A stretch of DNA of 16,406 nucleotides, taken from the NCBI GenBank assembly GCA_001464165.1, contig LNEX01000438.1, positions 1 through 16,406 on the forward strand, in the 5' to 3' direction. Shown here piece by piece: positions 7,000 to 13,223 of the stretch. The DNA comes from a bacterium Ga0077546 (GTDB lineage: Bacteria; Cyanobacteriota; Vampirovibrionia; Obscuribacterales; Obscuribacteraceae). The notes under the pieces were generated by a model. The model made no database searches, was not told where the DNA came from, and saw nothing but the letters and a program-made list of their open reading frames with translations. Numbering within the stretch: the stretch's first letter is position 1; each line of letters starts with the position of its first letter. Made by a program: the position numbers and the translations under genes.

Positions 7000-8096
7000 G
7001 ACAGGGCTCCCCAGATTGTAAATGCGATTATGCCGAGTAACAAGACTAGGCCATAATAAGTAGCGATTTTGGCTTTGCCAGCCGATTCACCCTTGTCAAA
7101 GAAGGGCACTATGACCATACCTGAGCAGGCCACCACCATTAACAAAGCGCCGAATAGTTCACCTTCGATGGGGCCAATATGAGGAGGTACCAGTTTCAAG
7201 AATTGGAATGGTGCCAGGAAGTACCATTCGGGTTTGATGCCAATGGGCGCTGCTCCAAATGGGTCAGCTTCTGGTCCAAGACCCCAAGGATAGAGGGTGA
7301 CTAGCGCAGCCAGTCCGTTTAAGGCAAGTAACCAAACTAGCAAATCTTTGAGGAAGAAATTCGGGAAGAATTTCTCGTACGTGCGCTTTGCCGCTTCAAG
7401 CTTTTTGAAATAGCCAGGTTCTGACATGCCGTGCATTTGCACGAAGAGCAGGTGCAAAGCCATTAAACCTAGACAAAGCAGTGGTAGCACGGCTACGTGG
7501 ATCATAAAGAAGCGGCTTAGTGTTCCTTGACCAATGTTATGACCGCCCCTCAGCATTGATGCAGCGGCTTCGCCAAACACCGGCATTTTGGAAGCAATGT
7601 CAAGGCCGATCTTAGTGGCAAAGAATGACACGTCATCCCAAGGTAAGAGATAGCCGGTGAAGCCAAAGCCAAGGCAGATCACTAAAAGTATTAGACCAGA
7701 GTACCAAGTGAATTCTCTGGGCTTGCGATAGGCCTTCATGAAGTAAGCGCTGAAGAGGTGACCAGCTAAAACTGCAATGAGAAGATTGGCACCCCAGCTG
7801 TGAATTGAGCGGAAGAACCAGCCGAAGTCAACTTGTGAGTTGATTCTGAGAATGCTGGCGTGGGCCGCCTCAAGGCCTGGCACGTAGTAGACCATCAGCA
7901 ATATGCCGCTGGCAAACTGAATCACCATGAGCATTAAGGCAATGCCGCCAGCGTAGTACCAGACTGAATTTTTGTGAATTGGTACTTGTTTTTTCTGGGC
8001 GAACTTAAAGGCAGCTTCAAGCCCCAGGCGCTCATCGAGCCATTGCAGGAGACTGTCCTTTTTTTTGCCACTTGCTTTTTCAGTACCACTTGTCAC
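6996..8096 (-). CDS. Cytochrome b of a Rieske/cytochrome b complex (b6 plus subunit IV-like fusion)
   Basis: Membrane diheme cytochrome b that oxidises (mena)quinol together with the Rieske protein. Haem ligands are visible as H99/H113 (14 apart) and H200/H215 (15 apart). The second spacing is that of the b6/QcrB type. TGYLLPWDD follows the third helix, and PEWY at 289-292 marks the quinol-oxidation site in the C-terminal part, which corresponds to subunit IV fused on (366 aa in all). The Cys that binds the extra haem ci in b6f and Bacillus QcrB is replaced: the equivalent region reads VWYYAGG. The start is a GTG at 8096 with GGGG 8 bases upstream, 18 bases after the Rieske stop. The 3' end overlaps the next gene by ATGA. 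No cytochrome c1 or f gene is present, so the haem c of the downstream protein is the likely electron acceptor. Confidence 0.93.
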   Translation of the reverse strand: MTSGTEKASGKKKDSLLQWLDERLGLEAAFKFAQKKQVPIHKNSVWYYAGGIALMLMVIQFASGILLMVYYVPGLEAAHASILRINSQVDFGWFFRSIHSWGANLLIAVLAGHLFSAYFMKAYRKPREFTWYSGLILLVICLGFGFTGYLLPWDDVSFFATKIGLDIASKMPVFGEAAASMLRGGHNIGQGTLSRFFMIHVAVLPLLCLGLMALHLLFVQMHGMSEPGYFKKLEAAKRTYEKFFPNFFLKDLLVWLLALNGLAALVTLYPWGLGPEADPFGAAPIGIKPEWYFLAPFQFLKLVPPHIGPIEGELFGALLMVVACSGMVIVPFFDKGESAGKAKIATYYGLVLLLGIIAFTIWGALS

Positions 8097-8114
8097 GACA
8101 GGTTCCCCGTAAAT

Positions 8115-8825
8115 CTAGGCTTTTGAAACGATAATCTTGTCTTTTACAACTTCTACTTTAAGTGCCAACAGTGGCTTGGGTGGAGGACCTGCTGTGTTCT
8201 TGCCGCTCGATGGGTCGTAGCAGCCGCCGTGGCAGGCGCACCAGATCAGATCTTTCTCTGGTCTGAATTGCACTGTACATCCAAGGTGTGTGCACACTGC
8301 GCTAAAGGCGTGAAACTCACCGTCTTTGGTGTGGGTTATCAACGCTGGCATACTGCCAAACTTGAAGTTCTTTCCTGAACCAGGTGGCAAGTCTTTGATG
8401 TCGCCTACCGTCACGCTTGATACTTTACTTTCTGGCTCGTCACCACCGTTAGGGGTGAGATAACTATAAATTGGATAGGCTGCCATTAGAGCCCATACAC
8501 CACCGACGCATGGTACTGCTGCTCTGAGAAACTGACTGCGGCTGCATTTTTCGCTATCGTCATTGCCAGAATTGCCGCATCCGCCGGTGGAGCCGCAGTT
8601 GCTACTTGGTTGCTCAGAATTGCCAATGGAACTGGCTTTTTCAGAACTAATTTTTTCAGAGTTGGATTTGTCGTCGTGACAGCCGCCATTGCCATCGCAG
8701 GCTGAGCTTTTGGCATCGCCACTTGAACCGCAGGGCGAGGGACTGCAAGAACTGTCCTTTGCTGAGCCACCGCAGCCGCCGTGCTCGTGCTTTTCACTAT
8801 TCTCTTCTGGTTTCTGCTCTTCCAT
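8115..8825 (-). CDS. Rieske [2Fe-2S] protein with cysteine-rich N-terminal extension
   Basis: The Rieske subunit carries electrons from quinol to a haem c. Cluster motifs are CTHLGC (C178, H180 ligands, C183 disulfide) and CACHGG (C196, H199 ligands, C198 disulfide), then GPPPKPL, as in bc1/b6f Rieske proteins. A single membrane anchor lies at about residues 99-122. It is preceded by CSRSQFLR, a site where Tat-exported Rieske proteins usually have SRRxFLK, here with Ser in place of the second Arg. Upstream is an unusual 94-residue hydrophilic segment built of S, G, N, D, K with eight Cys (18, 27, 32, 43, 49, 77, 83, 94) and HEHGGCGG- and GGCHDD-like patches, which would face the cytoplasm. 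The start ATG at 8825 has AAGG 7 bases upstream. It sits between the CydA-like gene and cytochrome b in one operon. Confidence 0.93.
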   Translation of the reverse strand: MEEQKPEENSEKHEHGGCGGSAKDSSCSPSPCGSSGDAKSSACDGNGGCHDDKSNSEKISSEKASSIGNSEQPSSNCGSTGGCGNSGNDDSEKCSRSQFLRAAVPCVGGVWALMAAYPIYSYLTPNGGDEPESKVSSVTVGDIKDLPPGSGKNFKFGSMPALITHTKDGEFHAFSAVCTHLGCTVQFRPEKDLIWCACHGGCYDPSSGKNTAGPPPKPLLALKVEVVKDKIIVSKA

Positions 8826-8893
8826 TTCGCGACCTTTTTAAATTTCTGATTTACTTTGTTCGCCTAGTGTCGATGTCTGTTCTGCCAAGGGTG

Positions 8894-10069
8894 TTACATG
8901 GCACTTTGTGTGGCAGTGCTCTGAGCATTATTTGCGGGATTGTGCGCTTTATATATTGTCTTACCAAGCCAAATTAGATAAGCAATTAGTGCCACCGCCG
9001 ACAGTACGAAAATTATTAATAGATCCCACTGGGTAGAGACTTGTACAGATTCTGGCTGAATGTAAGGGCTGACCATAAAATGCCTGAGCTGGTGGCGGTT
9101 GACGATCATAGCGAGCACGCAGAGTATTCCGGCTGTCATGCCGCTGGTGAATGCCGCTGCCGAGCCTTTAAAGGCGGCAAATATGGTTCCAGCTAGTGAC
9201 GCCAGCATCAGCACCATCGCGACTCCGAATACACCGGTGGCGAGAGTATCGGTACCCATGAATTTGTGCATGGTGTCGTGCCCGAGGCTATACATAAACC
9301 AAAGCCCGACAGGAATTTGCAATAGAGTGTAGAAAATGTAGATGGCTGAACCGCGCTTGATTAGCCAGGCGCTGTAGTCGTTGTCTTTCTTGTTCCAGTA
9401 GAGGCCGTACATACCGACCAGTAGACCAGCCACAGCTAGAGCGCCGATGAGCATGTGTAAGTAGCGAGGGGGCACTTGTGGATCGGCGGTGTTGAGGTTG
9501 AGGCCGTTGGCGCTATGTTGATAGAGTGCCATCCATTTTTCAGGATGCAACATCAGTGTCATGTTGTTGCTAAAGATAAAGCCGATAACTGCCATCATTG
9601 CCACTGATATTAGTAATACTAGCGGCCCAAATTTTGCTTTGGGATATTTGCTGCTGTCTTCAGATGCACTTGGAGAAGCTTTGTAAACGACCCAGTAAAG
9701 AAGGAAGTAAGCAACGAGCAATATAAAGATGATGGCGAACCAAGGAACAGCAATTAGCACCGATGACGTGTAGAACATTGGACCGTAAATCAGCTGCACA
9801 AAAAGCAAAGGCACAATGCCTTGGGTAATTGCTACTGAAGTATAGATGGGCAACCCTTTTGCCAGGCCGCGGCCAATTCTATATTCATATGAGTTTTTGT
9901 CTTTCAGGCCTTTCGCTAAAAAAATTGCTGCGAGGAAAGTTCCTCCCAGCATAAAGTTCATAGGAATGGCGTGCAGAAAAAAGCCTAGTATAAGGAGCGT
10001 TTGCAGGAGCCATAGTGGGGCAGGAAACGGCAGTGCCTGGTAGTGAGGAATGAGTGATTGCGGATCCAT
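8894..10069 (-). CDS. Second CydA-like polytopic membrane protein of the respiratory cluster
   Basis: This 391-aa protein has about nine membrane helices and no haem c motif. Its first helix, FFLHAIPMNFMLGGTFLAAI with H33, has the same layout as the first helix of the haem c-carrying CydA-like protein in this cluster (IHVYLSHFAVGGGAFLAI), so both seem to belong to the same superfamily. H205 in PPRYLHMLIGALAVAG sits where E. coli CydA has the low-spin haem ligand H186, the position that is lost in its partner. The acidic residues equivalent to E99/E107 are absent. It may thus form a heterodimer-like core with the partner. I chose ATG 10069 because MDPQSL followed by the helix is a natural start and a GAAAGG lies 10 bases upstream. 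TTG 10120 is an alternative that would add 17 residues. It is the first gene of the cluster, followed after 68 bases by the Rieske gene. Confidence 0.75.
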   Translation of the reverse strand: MDPQSLIPHYQALPFPAPLWLLQTLLILGFFLHAIPMNFMLGGTFLAAIFLAKGLKDKNSYEYRIGRGLAKGLPIYTSVAITQGIVPLLFVQLIYGPMFYTSSVLIAVPWFAIIFILLVAYFLLYWVVYKASPSASEDSSKYPKAKFGPLVLLISVAMMAVIGFIFSNNMTLMLHPEKWMALYQHSANGLNLNTADPQVPPRYLHMLIGALAVAGLLVGMYGLYWNKKDNDYSAWLIKRGSAIYIFYTLLQIPVGLWFMYSLGHDTMHKFMGTDTLATGVFGVAMVLMLASLAGTIFAAFKGSAAAFTSGMTAGILCVLAMIVNRHQLRHFMVSPYIQPESVQVSTQWDLLIIFVLSAVALIAYLIWLGKTIYKAHNPANNAQSTATQSAM

Positions 10070-10212
10070 TTGTGTGTTACCTTTCAGCCAGGCGCTATCT
10101 TGTGCGGCCACAACTGGCAATGCTTTAAGCGTGAAGACTGAAGGTATAATGGCAGCAGTTGTGTAGGCGCTACATCAACCGATGGGCTTAAGCGGCTGAG
10201 GCAATATATACG

Positions 10213-10296
10213 GTGAGAAATTTGGTTCTCATTCTTGAGGATGATTTAGTTACCGATTTGCCTAGGTTGTTACGAGAGCTTCATTACGCAACGTAA
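10213..10296 (+). pseudogene. Possible response-regulator receiver fragment (27 codons)
   Basis: GTG at 10213, with GAGG 11 bases upstream, opens a 27-codon frame that reads like the start of a receiver domain: VLILEDDLVTDLPRLLREL, with the two acidic residues (DD) usual after the first strand, then HYAT and a TAA stop. No downstream receiver motifs appear in any frame, so this would be a remnant or a chance match, or a 27-residue small protein. I am not confident. Confidence 0.2.
10214..10231. promoter_or_regulatory. Operator-like dyad TGAGAA-N6-TTCTCA
   Basis: A perfect 6+6 inverted repeat with a 6-base spacer, located between divergent genes for the respiratory cluster and a PepSY membrane protein. 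The size is that of a dimeric repressor or activator site. The binding protein is unknown. A weak resemblance to iron-regulator boxes is not enough to name Fur. Confidence 0.35.
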
Positions 10297-10362
10297 ATTG
10301 GGCTCAATTTCGCTTGTTTCGTGTCTGTTGCACTAAATCTGCTTTGCTAGGTTTGCTTATCT

Positions 10363-10383
10363 CGCGTATCGCGTATTGCGTAT
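10363..10383 (+). repeat. Three tandem heptamers (CGCGTAT, CGCGTAT, TGCGTAT) before the PepSY gene
   Basis: The repeat ends 12 bases before the ATG and runs into TATATAGGAATAACA, which holds the AGGA ribosome binding site. Position suggests that it lies in the promoter or 5' leader. Copy-number change here would alter promoter spacing. Confidence 0.55.
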
Positions 10384-10395
10384 ATAGGAATAACA

Positions 10396-11640
10396 ATGAC
10401 AAGCGTCGTAGCTAAAAGACCAGATCTGCATTTGGCAGCAAGACGCACTCGCAAAGTGGTCGTGTTTCTTCACCTCTGCACTGGGTTAGTGCTTGGTCTT
10501 TACTTCAGTCTGCTGGGCTTGACGGGCAGCGCGCTTATCTTTAAGAGCGAGTTGCATCGGTTTTTTAAACCGTCTATATATTATGTTGTTCCTCCTGAAA
10601 ACAACTCACGGCTGTCGCTGGATAAACTGGCTCAGGTTTTTAAAGATAATCATCCTGATATTTCGATTGCTTCGCTTGGATTGCCGGTTGCTGCTAGTGA
10701 TGTTTTGATTGTGGGTTATAGGGCGGCTGAGCCAGGGCAAAAAAAGGGTCAATCAATGCAGGCGTTGATTGACCCTTATACAGGCAAGGTTTTGACCGAG
10801 CAGCTTAGCGGCGGCTGGTTCTTTCGCACCTTGCACAACTTGCATGCCAAGCTTTTGCTTGACGACCTAGGCGAGGATATTAATCGCTACGGTGTACTTG
10901 CTATATTTGCCTTGCTGCTTTCGGGCTTCTGGCTCTGGTGGCCGTCTTTTGCTGGCGTTGGCGAGGCCTTCAATTTGTCGAAAGGATTGAGCCAATTCAA
11001 GCAAAAGCTGTCAGTCAAGTTCAACGGCTCGTTTAATCGCAAAACTTTTGATATTCACAACGTGGTCGGATTTTTCACTGCTGGTATTTTGCTTGTTTTT
11101 GCTGTGACTGCTTGTAGTGAACTTTGGCATGAACAGGTTGCGGCGATTGTCGCTGGGTTGACTGGCGGGCCCGTGGAGCCTGACAGAAAGGGTGTGGGGA
11201 CTGAACGTAAGGGGCCGCAGGCAAAGGGATTGCAAACAAACGAATCGCCATCTTCTTACGACGCGATGTTGTCTACCGCTAAAAGTGCTCTACCAAATAT
11301 GGTGGCAGTTGCTATTACCGATAAGTTGGGTGTGCGCATGGTCAGCCCCGAAGACTCTTCTGTAGTGCCTTATGTCGTGCCTCGTTGCGTTACTGTCTTT
11401 TTCAATAAATCAGATGCTAACTTGCTGCGAGTTGAAGACCCCGCGAAGCTGCCCCTCGGTCAACAAATCATGGCTTGGTTGCTACCCATTCACTTTGGTC
11501 AGTGGGGCCCGGGTTTCAGCTATTATTTTGTCAAAGCAATTTGGTTTGTCGTTGGTCTGTGCCCAAGTATTTTGTTTGGCAGCGGTGTGATGATGTTTAT
11601 GCTGAAGCGTGGTAATAGGCGGAATTCTGGTCTTGATTAA
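10396..11640 (+). CDS. PepSY-associated transmembrane protein
   Basis: A 414-aa inner-membrane protein of the PepSY_TM type, known from genes often linked to iron or siderophore uptake and thought to be reductases in some cases. Four helices are visible: VVVFLHLCTGLVLGLYFSLL (about 21-40, continuing to SALIF), RYGVLAIFALLLSGFWLWWP (about 165-184), FDIHNVVGFFTAGILLVFAV (about 219-238), and the C-terminal FVKAIWFVVGLCPSILFGSG. The motif FFRTLHNLHAKLLLD and other helix-edge His residues (H26, the DIHN His, the LPIHFGQWG His) are typical, and in the family may bind haem. A periplasmic loop follows the first helix, and a larger one the third (GPVEPDRKG onward). AGGA lies 7 bases before the ATG. 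It stands alone, diverging from the respiratory cluster, and ends in a strong hairpin. The substrate is not evident. Confidence 0.85.
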   Translation: MTSVVAKRPDLHLAARRTRKVVVFLHLCTGLVLGLYFSLLGLTGSALIFKSELHRFFKPSIYYVVPPENNSRLSLDKLAQVFKDNHPDISIASLGLPVAASDVLIVGYRAAEPGQKKGQSMQALIDPYTGKVLTEQLSGGWFFRTLHNLHAKLLLDDLGEDINRYGVLAIFALLLSGFWLWWPSFAGVGEAFNLSKGLSQFKQKLSVKFNGSFNRKTFDIHNVVGFFTAGILLVFAVTACSELWHEQVAAIVAGLTGGPVEPDRKGVGTERKGPQAKGLQTNESPSSYDAMLSTAKSALPNMVAVAITDKLGVRMVSPEDSSVVPYVVPRCVTVFFNKSDANLLRVEDPAKLPLGQQIMAWLLPIHFGQWGPGFSYYFVKAIWFVVGLCPSILFGSGVMMFMLKRGNRRNSGLD

Positions 11641-11645
11641 GGTAA

Positions 11646-11694
11646 ATTTCTAAAAGGGAAGATTTTTTCGAAAAAATCTTCCCTTTTTAGAAAT
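11646..11694. terminator. Bidirectional rho-independent terminator
   Basis: A 23-bp stem with one bulge and a CG loop: ATTTCTAAAAGGGAAGA then TTTTTT, and its mirror AAAAAATCTTCCC then TTTTTAGAAAT. Each strand has an A tract before and a U tract after the GGGAAGA/TCTTCCC core, so it can end transcription from both sides. It lies between convergent genes ending at 11640 and 11764. Confidence 0.9.
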
Positions 11695-11763
11695 GCTTAG
11701 GTGTTGTGGTATGAGTAATTTATGATTGAAGCGATTTTGGGAAAAAGCTTCTCATATCGCATC

Positions 11764-12192
11764 TTAGATGGTAGCGCTTTCATCCCCATGAATCTTCGCC
11801 ACTTTGTCTCGCACAGCCTGAAAGCCCTGCCAGCCTTCATCAGAAGGATTGTGTGGATCAATTAACTGGCTCGTCGAGCAATCAATTAATGACCACTTGT
11901 TAGGATTAGCAAATTTTAGTAGTGATGGAATTGGATGGCCGTTGCCTCTTACGTGCACCATCAACGACTCAATTGGATCTTCTTTGCCGGTATTGAATTC
12001 AAAGGAAAATTCGTCACCAGTATAGATGCCCCAAGTCGGGTCTGACCAGTCTACGCTGGGCAGTGCATGAGTTATGAGATGGCGCACTTCCTCCGCTGAG
12101 CCTAGCGGATCGGCATTCTGATCTTCTGGCAGTTCTTCTAAGTCTTCGGGTGGCTTGCCACCAAAGTTCAATACCATTACGTCCCAACTCAT
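11764..12192 (-). CDS. Unrecognised cytoplasmic protein (142 aa), last gene of the arsenic operon
   Basis: I do not recognise the family. It has no signal peptide or membrane helix, and is acidic near the N-terminus (PPEDLEELPEDQNADPLG). MSWDVMVLNFGG at the start and VDWSDPTWGIYTGDEFSFEF in the middle look like a compact alpha/beta fold with many aromatic residues. A HVRGNGHPI segment and WSLIDCSTSQLID follow. There is one Cys (C108). The ATG at 12192 overlaps the arsI stop (ATGA) and has AAGGAA 11 bases upstream. An ATG at 12204 would put that site directly on the start codon and is rejected. Transcription with arsR and arsI suggests a link to arsenic or simply cotranscription. A function in arsenic resistance is only an inference. 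Confidence 0.78.
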   Translation of the reverse strand: MSWDVMVLNFGGKPPEDLEELPEDQNADPLGSAEEVRHLITHALPSVDWSDPTWGIYTGDEFSFEFNTGKEDPIESLMVHVRGNGHPIPSLLKFANPNKWSLIDCSTSQLIDPHNPSDEGWQGFQAVRDKVAKIHGDESATI

Positions 12193-12698
12193 GAGTTTTT
12201 GCATTCCTTCTTGGTGAGACTAATACTGATCGGTTGATTCTCTGAGGGCACTGAAGTCTTACCCGATTCTGGTGCACAACACGCTGAGACTTGCGATGCA
12301 GAAACTTGAGGCAGTTCAGCATCTTCACCATAAGTTGTAGCTATGTCGGTAGTGTGGAAGCTTTCCCAGGCAATTCCTTGTGGATCATGCACCCAGGTTT
12401 TGTCTGCCTTGGCGTAACAGCAAGTGGTTTGTTCTTGTTCAAGAATAGGTTGCTGAGCTTTTTTTAAGCGCATTGAAATTTCTTTCAGTGAGCCTGCATC
12501 TTCGACTTGTATGCCTAAATGGTCAAGTCCAGGCTCTCTGCCGCGAGTTGAGATGGCGAAGTTGATGCGGGGATCATCAAGCATCCATTTTGCATAGTCT
12601 TCTTTTGACACAGTCGGCGCTGCATCAAAGAACGTTGAATAGAACTGAATGGATTGTTCTAAGTCTGCTACGGCTACATGTACGTGAAATCTTTTCAT
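12189..12698 (-). CDS. arsI: ArsI-type C-As lyase (organoarsenical dioxygenase), VOC/glyoxalase fold
   Basis: ArsI cleaves the carbon-arsenic bond of trivalent organoarsenicals such as methylarsenite, using Fe(II) and oxygen. The VOC-fold protein starts RFHVHVAVADLEQSIQFY and keeps residues that match characterised ArsI: metal ligands H5, H60 and E112, and the substrate-binding vicinal pair C93-C94 in TTCCYAKADK. WMLDDPRINFAISTRG and WVHDPQGIAWESFHT are further family blocks. CadI-annotated relatives look the same. After the domain comes a 55-residue tail with another Cys pair (SACCAPES). The ATG at 12698 overlaps the arsR stop (ATGA) with GGAGG 9 bases upstream. The GTG six bases earlier is too close to that site. 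The neighbouring arsR supports arsenic induction. Confidence 0.92.
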   Translation of the reverse strand: MKRFHVHVAVADLEQSIQFYSTFFDAAPTVSKEDYAKWMLDDPRINFAISTRGREPGLDHLGIQVEDAGSLKEISMRLKKAQQPILEQEQTTCCYAKADKTWVHDPQGIAWESFHTTDIATTYGEDAELPQVSASQVSACCAPESGKTSVPSENQPISISLTKKECKNS

Positions 12699-13042
12699 TG
12701 ACACTTTCCTCCATCACAACAACCATCATCGTTACCATCACCAGCATCATTTTCTTTTTCTTCAACGCAGCAGTTTTCCAGCATAAAGCTCATTAGTTGC
12801 TGCATTCGCTCGTAATTTGCTGAATATATAATTGAACGACTTTCTCTTCTTGGCACAATTAAACCGGCAGTGCTGAGTTCTTTTAGGTGAAATGACATAG
12901 TAGCCGCAGGCATGGCGAACTGGCTGCTTAGATCGCCGGCAGCCATTCCTTGTTGACCTTTGCGCACCAAGAGTCTGAATATTTCTAGCCTGGTTTCATG
13001 GGCCAGGGCAGATAGAGCGCTTACTGCTGTTTTTATTTCCAT
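12695..13042 (-). CDS. arsR: ArsR-family As(III)-responsive repressor
   Basis: A 115-aa winged-helix repressor of the ArsR/SmtB family, with LSALAHETRLEIFRLL in helix 1-2 and the recognition helix in MPAATMSFHLKELSTAGLI, then the wing RRESRSIIY. The metal-sensing Cys are C-terminal: C91-C92 in ENCC, then C108-C109 and C114 in an acidic, Gly-rich tail. A C-terminal CC pair plus a further Cys is the arrangement of Acidithiobacillus-type ArsR, while the classical helix-4 CVC motif is absent. Its 3' end overlaps arsI by ATGA. It should repress its own operon via the dyad just upstream and release on As(III) or methylarsenite binding. Confidence 0.93.
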   Translation of the reverse strand: MEIKTAVSALSALAHETRLEIFRLLVRKGQQGMAAGDLSSQFAMPAATMSFHLKELSTAGLIVPRRESRSIIYSANYERMQQLMSFMLENCCVEEKENDAGDGNDDGCCDGGKCQ

Positions 13043-13043
13043 G

Positions 13044-13077
13044 TTTCCAATATAGTCGAAATAACGGAGAGAGTCAA
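13044..13077 (-). promoter_or_regulatory. arsR promoter with overlapping operator dyad
   Basis: On the minus strand TTGACT (13077-13072), a 17-base spacer and TATATT (13054-13049) form a good sigma70-type promoter. The -10 box ends only 6 bases before the arsR ATG at 13042, so transcription would start at or next to the start codon. Around the -10 lies an 18-bp imperfect dyad, TTTCGACTA/TATTGGAAA (13044-13061, 7 of 9 positions symmetric). A repressor bound here would block the promoter, fitting ArsR autoregulation. Sequence shows the boxes. Use of them is inferred. Confidence 0.7.
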
Positions 13078-13108
13078 CTGTACGGCCTTAAACATTCGTA
13101 GTAAGTGC

Positions 13109-13150
13109 TTGCCATCCGCCTGACGCGATGTTAACCTCAGCTCAGTTAAC
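13109..13150 (+). promoter_or_regulatory. Candidate his operon promoter with two GTTAAC palindromes
   Basis: TTGCCA (13109-13114), 17 bases, then TAACCT (13132-13137) is a moderate sigma70-like pair that would start transcription near 13144, ahead of the leader peptide. GTTAAC occurs twice (13130-13135 and 13145-13150), and CTCAG is repeated between. This could be a binding site. The -10 match is only fair. Confidence 0.35.
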
Positions 13151-13172
13151 GTTTAGCAGGTTTCTGTAAGAA

Positions 13173-13223
13173 ATGACCGGCCGCCACCACCATCATCATA
13201 TGTTTCTCGATGGAGCGGACTAG
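13173..13223 (+). CDS. hisL: Histidine-rich leader peptide of the his operon (16 aa)
   Basis: ATG at 13173 opens the frame M-T-G-R-H-H-H-H-H-M-F-L-D-G-A-D and stops at TAG (13221-13223). Five consecutive His codons (CAC CAC CAT CAT CAT, 13185-13199) are the sensor of charged tRNA-His in his attenuators such as enteric hisL. The ribosome binding site is weak (GCAGG 12 bases upstream). The peptide is followed by a U-tailed hairpin before hisG, and its 3' codons lie inside the antiterminator arm. It has no homology to enteric hisL beyond the His run, which is normal for such peptides. The assignment rests on position, His run and the RNA structures. Confidence 0.85.
   Translation: MTGRHHHHHMFLDGAD

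Larger units (their letters stand above)
10070..10395. other. 326-bp divergent intergenic region between the respiratory cluster and the PepSY gene
   Basis: This gap must hold promoters in both directions, but I find no strong -10/-35 pair. AT-rich runs such as TATATA at 10205-10210 are candidates. It also contains an 18-bp dyad (10214-10231), a short response-regulator-like frame (10213-10296) and a heptamer repeat (10363-10383), listed separately. Confidence 0.5.

Noticed and set aside
8486..8797. 103-codon frame inside the Rieske gene, same strand, other frame
   Set aside because: It is an Ala/Val-rich shadow of the Cys/Gly/Ser-rich Rieske extension, with no ribosome binding site or recognisable domain.
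10070..10120. 17-residue N-terminal extension of the CydA-like protein from TTG 10120
   Set aside because: ATG 10069 gives a natural beginning before the first helix with a purine-rich site upstream. The TTG adds a segment with no support.
11728..11751. Weak hairpin GAAGC/GCTTC after the minus-strand ars operon
   Set aside because: Only 5 bp with a poor interior and no U tract. The strong bidirectional terminator at 11646-11694 serves the region.
13185..13199. CACCACCATCATCAT looks like a vector-derived polyhistidine tag
   Set aside because: It sits inside a leader ORF with its own stop, is followed by matched alternative hairpins and a U-tailed terminator, and directly precedes hisG. A natural his attenuator explains all of this.
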